64,000 nucleotides of DNA from an uncultured Paraprevotella sp. (GCA_944321525.1 CALULQ010000008.1:42732-106731), one strand, 5' to 3'; positions 40,123 to 55,511 are shown, numbered from the stretch's first letter. The notes: generated from the letters alone by a model not told the origin. A program made the numbers and translations.

Positions 40123-40923
40123 TTAGAGATTGATGGTGCCGCAGAACACTTCCACGGCAGGACCGGTCATGCGGACCCGGCCGTCGGCCTTGTTCCATTC
40201 GATGGAGAGCATGCCGCCATCCATGGCGATGTCGGCCTGCCTCCCGGTCCGGTGCGAGAAGGCTGCCGCCACGGCCGTGGCGCAGGCTCCCGTCCCGCAG
40301 GCCATGGTGATGCCGGAACCCCGCTCCCACACGCGCATCCTGATGCTTCCGTCCGGGCGTATGTGCGCGAATTCCACGTTGACACGGTGGGGGAACAAGG
40401 GATGGCGTTCCAATGCCGGTCCCACGGCTGTCAGGTCTACGGCTTCCGCGTCGTCCACGAAAAGCACCAGGTGCGGGTTGCCCATGTCCACGGCGATGCC
40501 TTCGCGCGGACTGTAATCCGCCCCCAAGTCTACCGTGTGGATGCCATCGGGCATTCCCATGTCCACGGTGACGGTGTCCACCGTGCCGTCCTCGACGTGC
40601 AGGTGCAGGGTCTTGATGCCGGAGAGGGTGTCGAGCGCTATGTCGGTCTTGTCCGTCAGCCCGTGTTCGTAAACATACTTGCCGATGCAGCGGCTGGCAT
40701 TGCCACACATGCGGGCTTCCGAACCGTCGGCATTGAAGATGCGCATGCTGAAGTCCGCCCTGTCCGACCGCCCTATCAGCACAAGGCCGTCGCTGCCGAT
40801 GCCCGTGTGGCGGCGGCTCCACGCCACGGCAAGGGCCTCGGGATGGGGCAGCGGGGTCTGGGTCGTGTCCACGTAGATGTAGTCGTTGCCCGCCCCTTGC
40901 ATTTTGGTGAATGGTATTCTCAT
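40123..40923 (-). CDS. dapF: Diaminopimelate epimerase
   Basis: 266 aa. The two catalytic cysteines are visible in [15 protein letters not shown] and [13 protein letters not shown], with [12 protein letters not shown] at the N-terminus. It turns LL- into meso-diaminopimelate for lysine and peptidoglycan. It lies 18 bp after asnB and directly before dapL, which supplies its substrate. Confidence 0.96.
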   Translation of the reverse strand: MRIPFTKMQGAGNDYIYVDTTQTPLPHPEALAVAWSRRHTGIGSDGLVLIGRSDRADFSMRIFNADGSEARMCGNASRCIGKYVYEHGLTDKTDIALDTLSGIKTLHLHVEDGTVDTVTVDMGMPDGIHTVDLGADYSPREGIAVDMGNPHLVLFVDDAEAVDLTAVGPALERHPLFPHRVNVEFAHIRPDGSIRMRVWERGSGITMACGTGACATAVAAAFSHRTGRQADIAMDGGMLSIEWNKADGRVRMTGPAVEVFCGTINL

Positions 40924-40941
40924 GTTCTCTGTCTTTCGGGA

Positions 40942-42666
40942 TTATTTCTGATAAGCTTCTTCGTGCACCCCGCTCACGGCCCTTCCGCTGGGCTCGTTCT
41001 GCCCCTTGAAGGAGGCGTCCCAAGCCAGGGCCTCGGCCGTGGAGCAAGCCACGCTGGGCACGCTGGGCACACTGCGGGCCGCGCTCTCGCCGGGGAAGTA
41101 TTCCTCGAAGATGCTGCGGTAATAATACTCCTCCTTGTTCATCGGCGGGTTGATGGGGAAACGCTCGGCGGCATGCGCCATCTGCTCGTCCGTGACGGCT
41201 TGGGCGGTCACGTCCTTCAGCGTGTCTATCCAGCTGTAGCCCACGCCGTCGCTGAACTGCTCCTTCTGCCGCCAGGCCACGCTCTCGGGCAATAGGCCGG
41301 AGAAGGCGTCGCGCACGACTTTCTTCTCGATAGTCTTGCCCGGGCACATCTTGACCGCCGGATTGAGGCGCATGGCCACGTCGAGGAATTCCTTGTCGAG
41401 GAAAGGCACGCGCCCCTCCACGCCCCACGCCGAGAGCGACTTGTTGGCCCGCAGGCAATCGTAGAGGTGGAGCTTGGAAAGCTTGCGCACCGTCTCCTCG
41501 TGGAAGGCGCGCGCGTCCGGCGCCTTGTGGAAATAAAGGTAGCCGCCAAACACTTCGTCCGCTCCCTCGCCGCTCAGCACCATCTTGATGCCCATGCTCT
41601 TGATGACGCGGGCCAGAAGATACATGGGCGTGGAAGCCCGCACGGTGGTCACGTCATACGTCTCGATGTAATAGATGACGTCGCGCACGGCATCCAACCC
41701 TTCCTGAATGGTGTAGTGGATTTCGTGGTGCACCGTGCCGATGTGCTCCGCCACCTGGCGCGCCTTGGCCAGGTCGGGCGAGCCTTCCAGTCCCACGGCA
41801 AAGCTGTGCAGCTGCGGCCACCAGGCCTCGCGCTGCCCGTCGGTCTCGATGCGGCGGCTGGCAAACTGCCGCGCCACGGCCGAGATGACCGAACTGTCCA
41901 GCCCGCCAGAAAGCAGCACGCCGTAGGGCACGTCGCTCATCAGCTGGCGGCGCACGGCAGCCTCGAGCGCGTCGCGCACGGCCCTCACCTGCACGGCATA
42001 ACTGTCTTCGTCCGCGAGCGTATAGGTGTTGTTGGCAGCCCGTGGAGTGTAGTTGTCCTTCACGGCCTCATAGTCCATCCAGTCGCGGTGATACCAGCGG
42101 GTCATTTTCCCGTCCTTGCTCCAATAGTAGTGCCCGGGAAGGAAGGGCTCATACGTGTCGCAGAAGCCTTCGAGGGCCTTCAGTTCGCTGGCGCAATAGA
42201 CGCGGCCTTCACGGTCGTGCCCGATGTAGAGAGGAATGACGCCGATGGGGTCGCGGGCGATGAGGAAGGCGTCCTGCTCCTCGTCGTAGAGCGCGAAGGC
42301 AAAGATGCCGTTCAGGTCTTCCAGGAAACCGATGCCTTTGTCGCGATAGAGCGCGAGGATGACCTCGCAATCGCTTCCGGTCTGGAAATCATACCGGCCG
42401 GCATACCGCGCACGGATGTCGCGATGGTTGTAAATCTCGCCGTTCACGGCCAGAATCTGCTTCCGGTCGGGAGAATAGAGCGGCTGTCCGCCGCTCTGCG
42501 GGTCGACGATGGAGAGGCGCTCGTGGCAAAGAATGGCGCTCCCGCCGCAGTAAATGCCGCTCCAGTCCGGTCCGCGGTGGCGTATCTTCTTCGACATGGC
42601 GAGGGCTTTCCGGCGCAGCTCCTGAGTCTGCGCCTTGATGTTGAATATTGCTGTTATTCCACACAT
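40942..42666 (-). CDS. asnB: Asparagine synthase (glutamine-hydrolysing)
   Basis: 574 aa. Cys2 (MCGITAIFNI) is the glutaminase nucleophile and RHRGPDWSGIY belongs to the class II amidotransferase domain. The synthetase half has the ATP loop LLSGGLDSSVISA and LSGEGADEVFGGY. It makes asparagine from aspartate and glutamine. The last 30 or so residues (SVPSVPSVACSTAEALAWDASF...) are Ser/Ala-rich and extend past the conserved core. It lies 15 bp after gltD. Confidence 0.96.
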   Translation of the reverse strand: MCGITAIFNIKAQTQELRRKALAMSKKIRHRGPDWSGIYCGGSAILCHERLSIVDPQSGGQPLYSPDRKQILAVNGEIYNHRDIRARYAGRYDFQTGSDCEVILALYRDKGIGFLEDLNGIFAFALYDEEQDAFLIARDPIGVIPLYIGHDREGRVYCASELKALEGFCDTYEPFLPGHYYWSKDGKMTRWYHRDWMDYEAVKDNYTPRAANNTYTLADEDSYAVQVRAVRDALEAAVRRQLMSDVPYGVLLSGGLDSSVISAVARQFASRRIETDGQREAWWPQLHSFAVGLEGSPDLAKARQVAEHIGTVHHEIHYTIQEGLDAVRDVIYYIETYDVTTVRASTPMYLLARVIKSMGIKMVLSGEGADEVFGGYLYFHKAPDARAFHEETVRKLSKLHLYDCLRANKSLSAWGVEGRVPFLDKEFLDVAMRLNPAVKMCPGKTIEKKVVRDAFSGLLPESVAWRQKEQFSDGVGYSWIDTLKDVTAQAVTDEQMAHAAERFPINPPMNKEEYYYRSIFEEYFPGESAARSVPSVPSVACSTAEALAWDASFKGQNEPSGRAVSGVHEEAYQK

Positions 42667-42681
42667 GGTATTGTTTCGTTT

Positions 42682-44025
42682 TCAGGGTTTGAGATATTGG
42701 TCGATGTCGGCGGCCGCTTTCCGTCCGCCGGCGATGCAGCGCACCACGAGGCTGGCCCCCGTGGCCGCGTCGCCGGCCACGAACACGTTCGCGGGGAATT
42801 CCGGTTGTTTCGGGCGCAGGAAGCCCATGGCCAGCAGGACGAGGTCGGCCGCGATGACTTCCGTCCGGCCCGTAGGCTTCATCACGGGGCGGCCTCCGTC
42901 CGGGGCGGGAGTCCATTCCACTTCCTCCACCTCCACGCCACAAACTCGCCCGTCTTCCGTGCCGATGAACCGCTTTGAGTTCAGGCACCAGCGCCGCACG
43001 CAGCCTTCCTCGTGGCTGGAACTGGTCTTCAGCACCACCGGCCACTGCGGCCACGGCGTGGCAGGGTTGTGTCCCACGGGCGGCTGGGGCATGATTTCTA
43101 TCTGGGTGACGCTGGCCGCCCCTTGGCGGTGGCTCGTGCCGATGCAGTCGCTCCCCGTGTCGCCTCCGCCGATGACCAGCACGCGCTTGCCCTTGGCCGT
43201 GACGCGCTCTTCCTTGCCGAAAGTCTGTCCCGCCAGCACGCGGTTCTGCTGCGCCAGCATCTCGAGAGCCAGGTGAATGCCCTTCAGCTCACGGCCGGGG
43301 ATGTCCAGGTCGCGTGCCTGGGGCGTGCCCGTGCAGATGCAATAGGCGTCGAACCCTTCGGGCAAATGCGTCACGTCGACGGGCGTATTGGTCTTGAAAA
43401 CGACGCCCTCGGCCTCCATCACCTCGACGCGGCGGTCGATGATGGCCTTGTTCAGTTTGAAGTTGGGGATGCCGAAACGGAGCAGTCCGCCGACGTATTC
43501 ATCCTTCTCGAACACCGTCACGGCGTATCCTTTCAGATTCAGCTGGTTGGCAGCGGCAAGTCCGGCCGGCCCGGAACCGATGACGGCCACGCTCTTCCCG
43601 TTGCGCCTGATGGCGCGTGGCCGGACGAAGCCTTCCCTGAAGGCCGCCTCCACAATGGCCGCCTCGTCCTCGCGGATGGTGACCGGAGCATCGATGGTCA
43701 GCTTCAGCACACAACTTTTCTCGCACAAGGCCGGACAGACACGCCCCGTGAACTCGGGGAAGTCGTTCGTTGCGCTTAATATCTCGTAAGCCTCTTTCCA
43801 CTTGCCTTTGTAGAGCGCGTCCTGAAATTCGGGCGGGCGGTTGCCCAGCGGGCAGGCCCAGTGGCAGAACGGCACGCCGCAGTCCATGCAGCGCGAAGCC
43901 TGCAGTTTCCGCTCGCTGGTGTTGAGGGTTTGTTCCACTTCTCCGTAGTCGTTGATGCGGTCGTGCACCGGACGATATCCGGCTTCTTGCCGCGGTATGG
44001 TGAGGAATGCTTTAGGATTTCCCAT
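42682..44025 (-). CDS. gltD: Glutamate synthase small subunit
   Basis: 447 aa, a little shorter than E. coli GltD (472 aa). The N-terminal iron-sulfur region CMDCGVPFCHWACPLGN is followed by two nucleotide-binding folds: VIGSGPAGLAAANQL for FAD and VIGGGDTGSDCIG for NADPH. It passes electrons from NADPH to GltB. The C-terminal VFVAGDAATGASLVV is the usual second FAD motif. Confidence 0.95.
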   Translation of the reverse strand: MGNPKAFLTIPRQEAGYRPVHDRINDYGEVEQTLNTSERKLQASRCMDCGVPFCHWACPLGNRPPEFQDALYKGKWKEAYEILSATNDFPEFTGRVCPALCEKSCVLKLTIDAPVTIREDEAAIVEAAFREGFVRPRAIRRNGKSVAVIGSGPAGLAAANQLNLKGYAVTVFEKDEYVGGLLRFGIPNFKLNKAIIDRRVEVMEAEGVVFKTNTPVDVTHLPEGFDAYCICTGTPQARDLDIPGRELKGIHLALEMLAQQNRVLAGQTFGKEERVTAKGKRVLVIGGGDTGSDCIGTSHRQGAASVTQIEIMPQPPVGHNPATPWPQWPVVLKTSSSHEEGCVRRWCLNSKRFIGTEDGRVCGVEVEEVEWTPAPDGGRPVMKPTGRTEVIAADLVLLAMGFLRPKQPEFPANVFVAGDAATGASLVVRCIAGGRKAAADIDQYLKP

Positions 44026-44060
44026 TTTGTCGCTATGTTTTTAAGTTGTCGTGAATCCGA

Positions 44061-48587
<4,527 letters not shown>

Positions 48588-48643
48588 AATTCAAAGTGCC
48601 TAATTGTATCGCTATTCTCTTGTTTTGCTTTCTTTTTGTTCTG

Positions 48644-48651
48644 CAAAAATA
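48644..48651 (-). promoter_or_regulatory. -7 element of the gltB operon
   Basis: The minus strand reads TATTTTTG at 48651-48644, about 57 bp before the start codon. An ATTG about 21 bp upstream is a poor -33 match. Confidence 0.6.
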
Positions 48652-48870
48652 CAAATCTTATTCCAAAATGCACAATCGTGCAATGGGTTTTTCATAAAAA
48701 AGTTTGTTGGAAGAAAGATTAGCTTACACATTAATAGCAAACACAGCTGTTTCGAAACAAAAGAACACAATAAATGACGAAAACATACGCTTTTGCTACT
48801 TTAAGCAAAACCGCCCCCTCACCGAAGAGCGCCCAAAGGCGGAAGCGGCGGCCCGCGACCCACAAACACG

Positions 48871-48905
48871 AAAAAAATATCCCGCCTCAGCGCTGAAGCG
48901 GGATA
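48871..48905 (-). terminator. Terminator of aroC
   Basis: TATCCCGC...GCGGGATA (48878-48905) with inner TCAGCGCTGA forms a nearly perfect stem. On the minus strand it is followed by a run of seven T. It lies about 165 bp past the aroC stop. Confidence 0.85.
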
Positions 48906-49068
48906 CAAACACAAAAACTAAACTAAACTTTTAACTAAGCTATCCTTAAAGTTTCACAACTTTATCTTATGCGCTTCAAAGGTAGTGATTCTTTGGAAAA
49001 TCTCCAAACAAAATCGGCAAAAGAATGAATTTTCCACCGAACGAACCACTTTTTCTCACCTCCAAGCC

Positions 49069-50145
49069 TTACAGATGGACGGTTTTGTTCAACAAATAAT
49101 AGTCCAGCACCGTCATGGCCGCCATGGCTTCCACCACGGGGACCGCACGGGGAAGCACGCAGGCGTCGTGCCGCCCGCGGGCCTTGAGCACCGTAGGGAT
49201 GCCGTCGCACGTCACCGTCTCCTGCTCCATCAGGATGGTTGCCACGGGCTTGAAAGCCACTCGGAAATAAATGTCCTGCCCGTTGCTGATGCCGCCCTGT
49301 ATGCCTCCGCTGCGGTTGGTGCGGGTCGTGATGCGCCCGTCTTCGCAGACGAAGATGTCGTTTTGCTCGCTTCCGCGTTGCGACACACCCGCAAACCCGG
49401 CCCCGTATTCGAAGCCCTTCACGGCGTTGATGCCCAGCATGGCTCCGCCCAGCGCGGCGTGCAACTTGCCGTAGACCGGTTCGCCCAGCCCCACGGGACA
49501 ATGGCGCACCACGCCCGTGATGATTCCGCCGATGGTGTCGCCCTTTGCCTTCACTTCGGCAATCAGCCGCTCCATCTCCTCCGCCTTCGCGGCATCAGGG
49601 CAGCGGACGGGATTGGTGTCAATCTGCGCCGGGTCGTAGTGCGTGTAATCGTGCTCCAGCGCGATATTCCCCACCTGCGACGTGTAGGCGTAGACTTCCA
49701 CCCCTATTTGGCGGAGCGCCAACTTGGCCACGGCCCCACCCACGCAGCGCGCTATGGTTTCGCGCGCCGAAGAGCGCCCTCCCCCCGTGTGGTCGCGCAG
49801 GCCGTACTTTTGCGTGTAGGTGAAGTCGGCATGCGAGGGGCGATAAAGGTCGCGGATGTTGTCGTAGTCGGACGAATGCTGGTTCGTGTTGCGCACGAGG
49901 AAACCGATGGGACAACCCGTGGCCTTCCCTTCGAACACGCCGGAGAGGAGTTCCACCCTGTCGGCCTCTTTCCGGGGCGTGGTGATGCGGCTCTGCCCCG
50001 GCTTCCTGCGGTCGAGCTCGTGCTGGATGAAATCCATGTCGATGTCCAACCCCGCGGGGCATCCGTCTATGACCCCTCCTACGCCCGGGCCATGGCTCTC
50101 GCCGAAAGAGGTCAGGCGGAAAATGTTCCCAAAAGTGTTACCCAT
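49069..50145 (-). CDS. aroC: Chorismate synthase
   Basis: Start taken at [23 protein letters not shown], giving 358 aa, the usual length. The FMN-binding motifs [30 protein letters not shown] (with DHTGGG before it) and [12 protein letters not shown] are all present. It removes phosphate from EPSP to give chorismate for aromatic amino acids, folate and quinones. The open frame upstream through the slyD C-terminal codons is a shadow. Confidence 0.95.
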   Translation of the reverse strand: MGNTFGNIFRLTSFGESHGPGVGGVIDGCPAGLDIDMDFIQHELDRRKPGQSRITTPRKEADRVELLSGVFEGKATGCPIGFLVRNTNQHSSDYDNIRDLYRPSHADFTYTQKYGLRDHTGGGRSSARETIARCVGGAVAKLALRQIGVEVYAYTSQVGNIALEHDYTHYDPAQIDTNPVRCPDAAKAEEMERLIAEVKAKGDTIGGIITGVVRHCPVGLGEPVYGKLHAALGGAMLGINAVKGFEYGAGFAGVSQRGSEQNDIFVCEDGRITTRTNRSGGIQGGISNGQDIYFRVAFKPVATILMEQETVTCDGIPTVLKARGRHDACVLPRAVPVVEAMAAMTVLDYYLLNKTVHL

Positions 50146-50171
50146 ATTATATAAAGAGGTAAAGAGTGCGT

Positions 50172-50768
50172 TTAATGGCAATGTCCGCAACCGCCGCCAT
50201 GGTGATGCCCGTCGCAGCCGCAATCGTCGTCGCAGCCGCCGCAGCTGTCGCAGCCGCACCCGCAACCGCCCTCGCCGCTCAACATGTTGAGCATGCCCTG
50301 GATTTCGTCCTTCGTGGCATCGCGGTTCTCAGTGACTTCGCCCACGAAGTTCAGCGCCTTGCCGGCCAAGGGGTGGTTCAGGTCCACCGTCACCGTCGTG
50401 TCCTTCACTTCGGCGATGGTCCCGTTGAAGCGGGCGCCGTCGGCGTTCATCAAGGGCACCACGCTGCCCGGATAAATGTGCTCGCTGTCGAAGCGGCCGT
50501 CGATTTTGAACACGTCCTTGCTCACTTCGATGACGCGTTCCTGCTCATATTCGCCGTAGGCTTCTTCCACAGAAAGCGTGAAGTTGAATTTCTCGCCTTT
50601 CTTCAGGGGCTTGATTTGCGCCTCGAAGGCGTCCAATGTCGTACCCATGTCCGAAATGAACTGGAAAGGGTGTTCCACCGGAGCTTTCTCTACCAATTCC
50701 CTCTTGCCGTCGAAATCCGTGTAAAGCTCATAAGCCACGGTGATGTACTTGTTTGGTGTCGTATCCAT
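50172..50768 (-). CDS. slyD: SlyD-like FKBP-type peptidyl-prolyl isomerase
   Basis: Start taken at ATG 50768 ([18 protein letters not shown]), 198 aa. The FKBP domain ([17 protein letters not shown]) is interrupted by the IF chaperone domain ([21 protein letters not shown]) and resumes at [13 protein letters not shown]. The last 35 or so residues are packed with Cys, His, Gly and Asp ([23 protein letters not shown]), a metal-binding tail like that of E. coli SlyD. It helps cytosolic folding and may handle nickel or other metals. Confidence 0.93.
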   Translation of the reverse strand: MDTTPNKYITVAYELYTDFDGKRELVEKAPVEHPFQFISDMGTTLDAFEAQIKPLKKGEKFNFTLSVEEAYGEYEQERVIEVSKDVFKIDGRFDSEHIYPGSVVPLMNADGARFNGTIAEVKDTTVTVDLNHPLAGKALNFVGEVTENRDATKDEIQGMLNMLSGEGGCGCGCDSCGGCDDDCGCDGHHHGGGCGHCH

Positions 50769-50797
50769 AAATTTGAGTTTTATTCGATTAAGAACTG

Positions 50798-50805
50798 CAA
50801 AGTTA
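50798..50805 (-). promoter_or_regulatory. -7 element for slyD
   Basis: The minus strand reads TAACTTTG at 50805-50798, 30 bp before the start codon; no clear TTTG -33 box. Confidence 0.58.
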
Positions 50806-50901
50806 GGGAATTTCCACAGAATAACCGAATAAAAGCCGCAAAATAGAGTTTCGAAATGCAAACGCGGCGGGGGAACAGGGCGCGCCATTCCCCCGCCGGC
50901 T

Positions 50902-52794
50902 TCAGTGCTGCGCGCCTCCGTCGACGGGCGATCCGGGCACGCCGCCCCCGCCATCGCGGACTATGGCCATGAACTCCTCGCCCGTGATGGTCTCTTTCTC
51001 CAACAGGAAGGCAGCCGCCCGGTGCATGATGTCGCGGTGTCCGGCTATCATCTCCTTGGCCTTCCTGTGGGCTTCCTTCACGATGCGCATCACTTCCCGG
51101 TCCACGTCGGCGGCCGTCTCGGGCGAACAGGCCAGCGACGTGTCGCCGCCCAGATACCGGTTGTTCACCGTTTCCAGTTCCACCATGTCGTACTTTTCGC
51201 TCATGCCGTAGCGGGTCACCATGGCGCGCGCCAGCCTTGTGGCCTGCTCGATGTCGTTGGAAGCGCCCGTGGTGACGGCATCCAGCATGACTTCTTCGGC
51301 CGAGCGCCCGCCCGTGAGCGTCACGATGCGGTTGAAAAGTTCTTCCTTGTCCTGCAGCACGTGTTCGCCGCTGTCCACCTGCAGCGTGTAGCCCAGCGCA
51401 CCGGACGTGCGCGGGATGATGGTAATCTTGTGCACCGGGGCGGAATGCGTCTGCAAGGCGGCCACCAGCGCATGCCCGATTTCGTGATAGGCCACCAGCT
51501 TTTTCTCCGTGCCCGACAGCACCTGGTTCTTTTTCTGTGCCCCGGCGAGCACCACCTCCACGCTCTCTTCCAGGTCGGCCGTCGTCACTGTCCGGCGCCC
51601 CATCCTGACGGCACGCAACGCCGCCTCGTTCACGATGTTGGCCAGCTCCGCGCCCGAAGAGCCGGCCGTGGCCCGTGCCACGATGTCCAAGTCTATGGCG
51701 CCATGCTTCACCCGTTCCAGATGCACGCGCAAGATGGCCTTACGCCCCTCCAGGTCGGGCAGTTCCATCTGGACGCGGCGGTCGAAGCGGCCGGGGCGCA
51801 GCAGGGCCTTGTCCAGCGTCTCGGGACGGTTGGTGGCCGCCAGGATGACCACTCCCTTGCGCCCGTCGAACCCGTCCATCTCCGTCAGCAACTGATTGAG
51901 GGTCTGCTCCCGCTCGTCGTTGCCGCCCCAATTGCCGTCGCGGCTCTTCCCGATGGCGTCGATTTCGTCGATGAAGATGATGCACGGCGCCTTCTCGCCG
52001 GCCTGCCGGAACAGGTCGCGCACCTTGGCCGCGCCCATTCCCACGAACATCTGCACGAACTCCGACCCCGAAATGGAGAAAAACGGCACCTTGGCTTCGC
52101 CCGCCACGGCCCGCGCAATCAGCGTCTTTCCCGTGCCCGGCGGGCCCACCAGCAATGCCCCCTTGGGCAGCGAAGCGCCTATTTCGGCGTATTTCTTAGG
52201 ATTATGGAGGAAATCGACAATCTCGGACAAGGTGTCCTTGGCCTCGTCCTGCCCGGCCACGTCGGCAAACGTCGTCTTCGTGTCCGACTCGGCATAAATC
52301 TTCGCCCCGCTGTTGCCGAAGGACATGAAGTTGCCCCCGGCGCCCATCCGGGCCTGGATGCTGCGGGAAGCCTGCCGCCAGACAAAATAGAAAATCAGGC
52401 CCGGCAACACCCACATCAGAAAGAAATTCAAGACGGGAGAATTCTCTTTCGGCGCCACTCTGGTGAACACCACCTTATGCCCGGCGTTCGGACTTTCCGC
52501 GTTCAGCAGCCTTTCCACCAACTGCGGGTCGTTGGCCTCTCCCGTTCGGTAGGCATAGTCTTTCCCGCCTTCCGCGGTCGTGAAGTAAATCTCGCCGTCC
52601 TCCACGACCACCTCCTTCACCAGTCCGCTGTCTATCTTCTGCACGAAAGAGCCATAGTCCGTGGGCAAGATTCTTTGCCCCGTAAACAGGGGAAAGACCA
52701 ACCAGTTCAACAAAATGACTATCAGGAAGCCCCACACGAGGGCTGAAAACGCACTGTCCTTCTTGGGCGGCTGTTGCGATTGCTGCTGTTTCAT
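50902..52794 (-). CDS. ftsH: ATP-dependent membrane zinc metalloprotease FtsH
   Basis: Start taken at ATG 52794 ([22 protein letters not shown]), 630 aa. Two membrane helices flank a periplasmic domain; the AAA module has [31 protein letters not shown] and the SRH region [21 protein letters not shown]; the protease site is [13 protein letters not shown]. It degrades damaged or unassembled membrane proteins. FtsH in Bacteroides can exceed 690 aa; this one has a short C-terminal tail. A -7 box lies upstream. Confidence 0.97.
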   Translation of the reverse strand: MKQQQSQQPPKKDSAFSALVWGFLIVILLNWLVFPLFTGQRILPTDYGSFVQKIDSGLVKEVVVEDGEIYFTTAEGGKDYAYRTGEANDPQLVERLLNAESPNAGHKVVFTRVAPKENSPVLNFFLMWVLPGLIFYFVWRQASRSIQARMGAGGNFMSFGNSGAKIYAESDTKTTFADVAGQDEAKDTLSEIVDFLHNPKKYAEIGASLPKGALLVGPPGTGKTLIARAVAGEAKVPFFSISGSEFVQMFVGMGAAKVRDLFRQAGEKAPCIIFIDEIDAIGKSRDGNWGGNDEREQTLNQLLTEMDGFDGRKGVVILAATNRPETLDKALLRPGRFDRRVQMELPDLEGRKAILRVHLERVKHGAIDLDIVARATAGSSGAELANIVNEAALRAVRMGRRTVTTADLEESVEVVLAGAQKKNQVLSGTEKKLVAYHEIGHALVAALQTHSAPVHKITIIPRTSGALGYTLQVDSGEHVLQDKEELFNRIVTLTGGRSAEEVMLDAVTTGASNDIEQATRLARAMVTRYGMSEKYDMVELETVNNRYLGGDTSLACSPETAADVDREVMRIVKEAHRKAKEMIAGHRDIMHRAAAFLLEKETITGEEFMAIVRDGGGGVPGSPVDGGAQH

Positions 52795-52820
52795 AGTCTG
52801 TACGAGTGTTGTTACTGCCA

Positions 52821-52828
52821 CAAAATTA
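52821..52828 (-). promoter_or_regulatory. -7 element for ftsH
   Basis: The minus strand reads TAATTTTG at 52828-52821, 27 bp before the start codon; no TTTG at -33. Confidence 0.55.
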
Positions 52829-53029
52829 GACAAAATCCCCCATGCGCCCGTGCCTGAATCAGCAGGAAAAGTGTTCCGTATTCCACTAAAAAAGGCGTCC
52901 CGCGGCAAGCAGAACGCCCGATGGCCTCATCGCCCGACTTATGGGAACAGAAACCGCCGCATGACGACGCCCCGGAACGGGGACAAACGGGCATGCGGAA
53001 GCAACGGCCCGTGACCGTAGCGATGCAGC

Positions 53030-53109
53030 GCCGTGCGGAACGCGCCAGCGTACTCTGCGGCAAGTACTCGAGTACTCTCCGCAAAGTACAATTCAACACG
53101 CCGCACGGC
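53030..53109. repeat. Nested palindromic interspersed repeat, copy 6
   Basis: The 40-bp core is at 53050-53089 and differs from copy 1 at only one base, in the same orientation. The left outer arm GCCGTGCGGAACGC pairs partly with CACGCCGCACGGC on the right. It fills part of the 376-bp gap between ftsH and the GH78-like gene; the rest is GC-rich with no gene. Confidence 0.92.
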
Positions 53110-53170
53110 ACGTCGCCGGAAGGCGGCACGAAAGCCCCCTTTTTCCGGCATCCGCCGTCGGCCGCCGACC

Positions 53171-55390
53171 TCATCGCAGCACGATGTCCCAACGACCGGG
53201 CTGCAACGTCAGCCCGTCCGTCACGGCCTTCCGTTCCTCCCCGTTCGCCCAAACGCGGGTGTAGGGCGCGGGCACGAAGAAGCGCGCCCGGGTGCCTTGC
53301 GGAACGTCCAGCACGATGACGCACTCACGGGCGTCGCGCTCCAGCCGGAAACCGATTTCCCGCCCGCCGCTCAAGGGCACGATGGCATGGATGTGGCTCA
53401 GGTGCGCCGGGTCGGGACGGACGCCGAATTCGGAAAAGGCGGGCGCCAGCGGCGCAATGCCCGTGATGTACTGGCTCATGATGGTGAGCGGACCGCCGCT
53501 CCAGGCATGGTTGTACGAACCGCCGCCGAAACCCGCTCCGCCGATGCCCCAGCCTTCCCAAAGGGTGGTCAGCGGACTGTCGACCATGGCGGCATACCGC
53601 AGCTTCATCCGGTTGAGCGCATCCTGGCTGTACCCCATCTGGCACAAGGCCTGAAGCACGTATTTTTCCATGTAGGGACTGGCGTGGAGATGGCTGCGGA
53701 AGAAGGGGCGCAACACGGGATAGAGCGAGTCGGGCAACGTGCCGGAAACGACAGCCAGGGCCTGCGCACGGTCGTCGGGGTTGCCCTTGTATTCCGGAGA
53801 CACGTAATAGGCACCGTTCCAGTACCGTCTGTGAAACTCTGCCCTCAGGCGCCGGGCCGTGGCCTCGGCCCACCGGGCCTCCCCGGCGTCGCCCACGAGG
53901 CCGGCCATGCGTTCGTAGCCCTGCAAGGCGATGGCATACCATAGGTTGAAGAGCAGCTCCATGTCCTTGTTGTCGCCCCAGTCGCCCCATGTCCAGCCGC
54001 CCTTACGGGGAATCACCAGTCCCCGGTCGTCGGTCTTCCACACGTGGATGTATTTCTTCACCTTAGGGAACACGTATTTTATCGTCGCGCTGTCGCCCGT
54101 GCCCATATAGTAGTTCCAAAAGCCATAATATCCCACGCTGGCCAGCATCTGCATCGGCAGTTCCGAATCGTAGTTCCCGGCCGGGACGGGCGAAAAGATG
54201 GTACTGTCGGCGCGCTGCCAGTCCATCAGCTCGCGGATTCCCTTGCGGGTCAGCGCATGGGCCCGCTCGTCCAGCGCATAGAACGCCTCGCCCGACTCGT
54301 TCACCACGTCGCCCCACCATTGCGCGCGCTCCCGGTCCGGGCAGTCCATATACGTGTCGCGCATCGTGATGTAGAGCGTGCGCTGCGACTTTTCCCACAG
54401 ACGGTTCAGCGCGGGGTCGTCGCAGGAGAAACTGCCTGCAAAGGTCGTGGCATAGCCCGTTTCGCGGTATTTGACATCGAGCACCTCCATGCCCTTTTCC
54501 AACTGGTATGTCACGGAGTGGCCGTTCATCCATCCCCAGCACTCGAACTCCTGCACGCCGTCCGTGGCCACGTATTCGGCAAACACGTTCGTCGCGGAGC
54601 CGCCGCGATAATTGTCCGTCAGGATTCTGATGCGCTGCCCGGCGGCGGCCTTCACTTTTATGTAAGGAGTGACCTGCGCGTTGTAGGGCAGGTAGGCCAC
54701 CAGCGCCGTGTCGCCCTTCGCCTCGGTGCGAGCGTAGGGCTTCAATCCGAAGTCCTTCCACAAGGGAATCGGGCGGTCCACCAGCTTGTTCCAGCCGGCC
54801 CGCTCCAGCGAAACCTTCCGCGCCCTGGGCCAGTCGCCGTCATCGAAACCGGGCGCGGTGAAAGAGAAGTCCTTGCGGGCGTCGAACCCGATGTTCGATT
54901 CCGGCAGACGGTAATTGGGTTGCTCGCCCTCGGGCAGGTAGAAGGCCGGATGGCTGATGGCTTTCCAGGCCTTGCGGGGCGCAACGGGCGCTCCGTCCAC
55001 CGTCAGGTCGAAGGTCATCCCCGGCGTCGGACTGTTGCGGTGGCTGAAACCGTCCTTCCCGAAATACCACACCAAGACGGCAATCGTGTTCTCTCCACGC
55101 CTCAGCGCGGGCAGCTCCGTTATCACGTCGCAATACGTGTCCCGCGGATTGGGGCCGCGCTTCAGGCCGCCCTCGCGCACCTGCAGTTCACCGTTCACCC
55201 ACAACCAGTACTTGGAATCGGCCGCCAAAGCCAGGCGGACCGACTGCGGCGCGGCGTCCAACTCCACCGTGTTGCGGAAACAATACCACGCCCCGGGACC
55301 GAAACCGTCCTTGGCTTCCGGCACCAACACCTGCGCCCGGAGCATGCCCCAAGCGCAAACGACCATCAAAAACAAAAGGATTCTCTTCAT
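53171..55390 (-). CDS. GH78-like (alpha-L-rhamnosidase-related) glycoside hydrolase
   Basis: Start taken at ATG 55390 (MKRILLFLMVVCAWGMLRAQ, signal peptide), 739 aa. N-terminal beta-sandwich carbohydrate-binding regions (about 25-300) precede an (alpha/alpha)6 barrel with TYMDCPDRERAQWWGD, whose Glu/Asp residues sit where GH78 has its acid, and TTLWEGWG where it has the second catalytic Glu. A C-terminal beta domain ends the protein. It probably acts in the periplasm on rhamnose or related residues from plant polymers. It sits beside the hexuronate genes, which fits breakdown of a pectin such as rhamnogalacturonan. Confidence 0.8.
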   Translation of the reverse strand: MKRILLFLMVVCAWGMLRAQVLVPEAKDGFGPGAWYCFRNTVELDAAPQSVRLALAADSKYWLWVNGELQVREGGLKRGPNPRDTYCDVITELPALRRGENTIAVLVWYFGKDGFSHRNSPTPGMTFDLTVDGAPVAPRKAWKAISHPAFYLPEGEQPNYRLPESNIGFDARKDFSFTAPGFDDGDWPRARKVSLERAGWNKLVDRPIPLWKDFGLKPYARTEAKGDTALVAYLPYNAQVTPYIKVKAAAGQRIRILTDNYRGGSATNVFAEYVATDGVQEFECWGWMNGHSVTYQLEKGMEVLDVKYRETGYATTFAGSFSCDDPALNRLWEKSQRTLYITMRDTYMDCPDRERAQWWGDVVNESGEAFYALDERAHALTRKGIRELMDWQRADSTIFSPVPAGNYDSELPMQMLASVGYYGFWNYYMGTGDSATIKYVFPKVKKYIHVWKTDDRGLVIPRKGGWTWGDWGDNKDMELLFNLWYAIALQGYERMAGLVGDAGEARWAEATARRLRAEFHRRYWNGAYYVSPEYKGNPDDRAQALAVVSGTLPDSLYPVLRPFFRSHLHASPYMEKYVLQALCQMGYSQDALNRMKLRYAAMVDSPLTTLWEGWGIGGAGFGGGSYNHAWSGGPLTIMSQYITGIAPLAPAFSEFGVRPDPAHLSHIHAIVPLSGGREIGFRLERDARECVIVLDVPQGTRARFFVPAPYTRVWANGEERKAVTDGLTLQPGRWDIVLR

Positions 55391-55410
55391 TTCAAGTTGC
55401 GTTTTGCGCA

Positions 55411-55418
55411 CAAATTTA
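55411..55418 (-). promoter_or_regulatory. -7 element of the GH78-like gene
   Basis: The minus strand reads TAAATTTG at 55418-55411, 21 bp before the start codon. Confidence 0.55.
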
Positions 55419-55438
55419 CGAAATCAGGCACAAAACAT

Positions 55439-55471
55439 TACCCTTTGCGACCGGAAAAGTCACAAAGGGTA
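55439..55471 (-). terminator. Candidate terminator hairpin after the hexuronate operon
   Basis: TACCCTTTGCGAC and GTCACAAAGGGTA form a 13-bp stem with one mismatch around CGGAAAA. On the minus strand only a weak T run follows (ATGTTTTG), so termination is uncertain; it could instead be an operator for the GH78-like gene. Confidence 0.5.
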
Positions 55472-55511
55472 CAGGAAAAAACACAAGAACACGGATTACC
55501 CTTCCGCGTTC

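Larger units (their letters stand above)
48588..49068. other. Gene-free region between gltB and aroC
   Basis: 481 bp, AT-rich, without a credible gene. It holds the gltB promoter region (-7 at 48644-48651), a TGCAC-AATC-GTGCA inverted repeat at 48669-48682 just upstream that might be an operator, and the aroC terminator at 48871-48905. Nothing else is recognised. Confidence 0.7.
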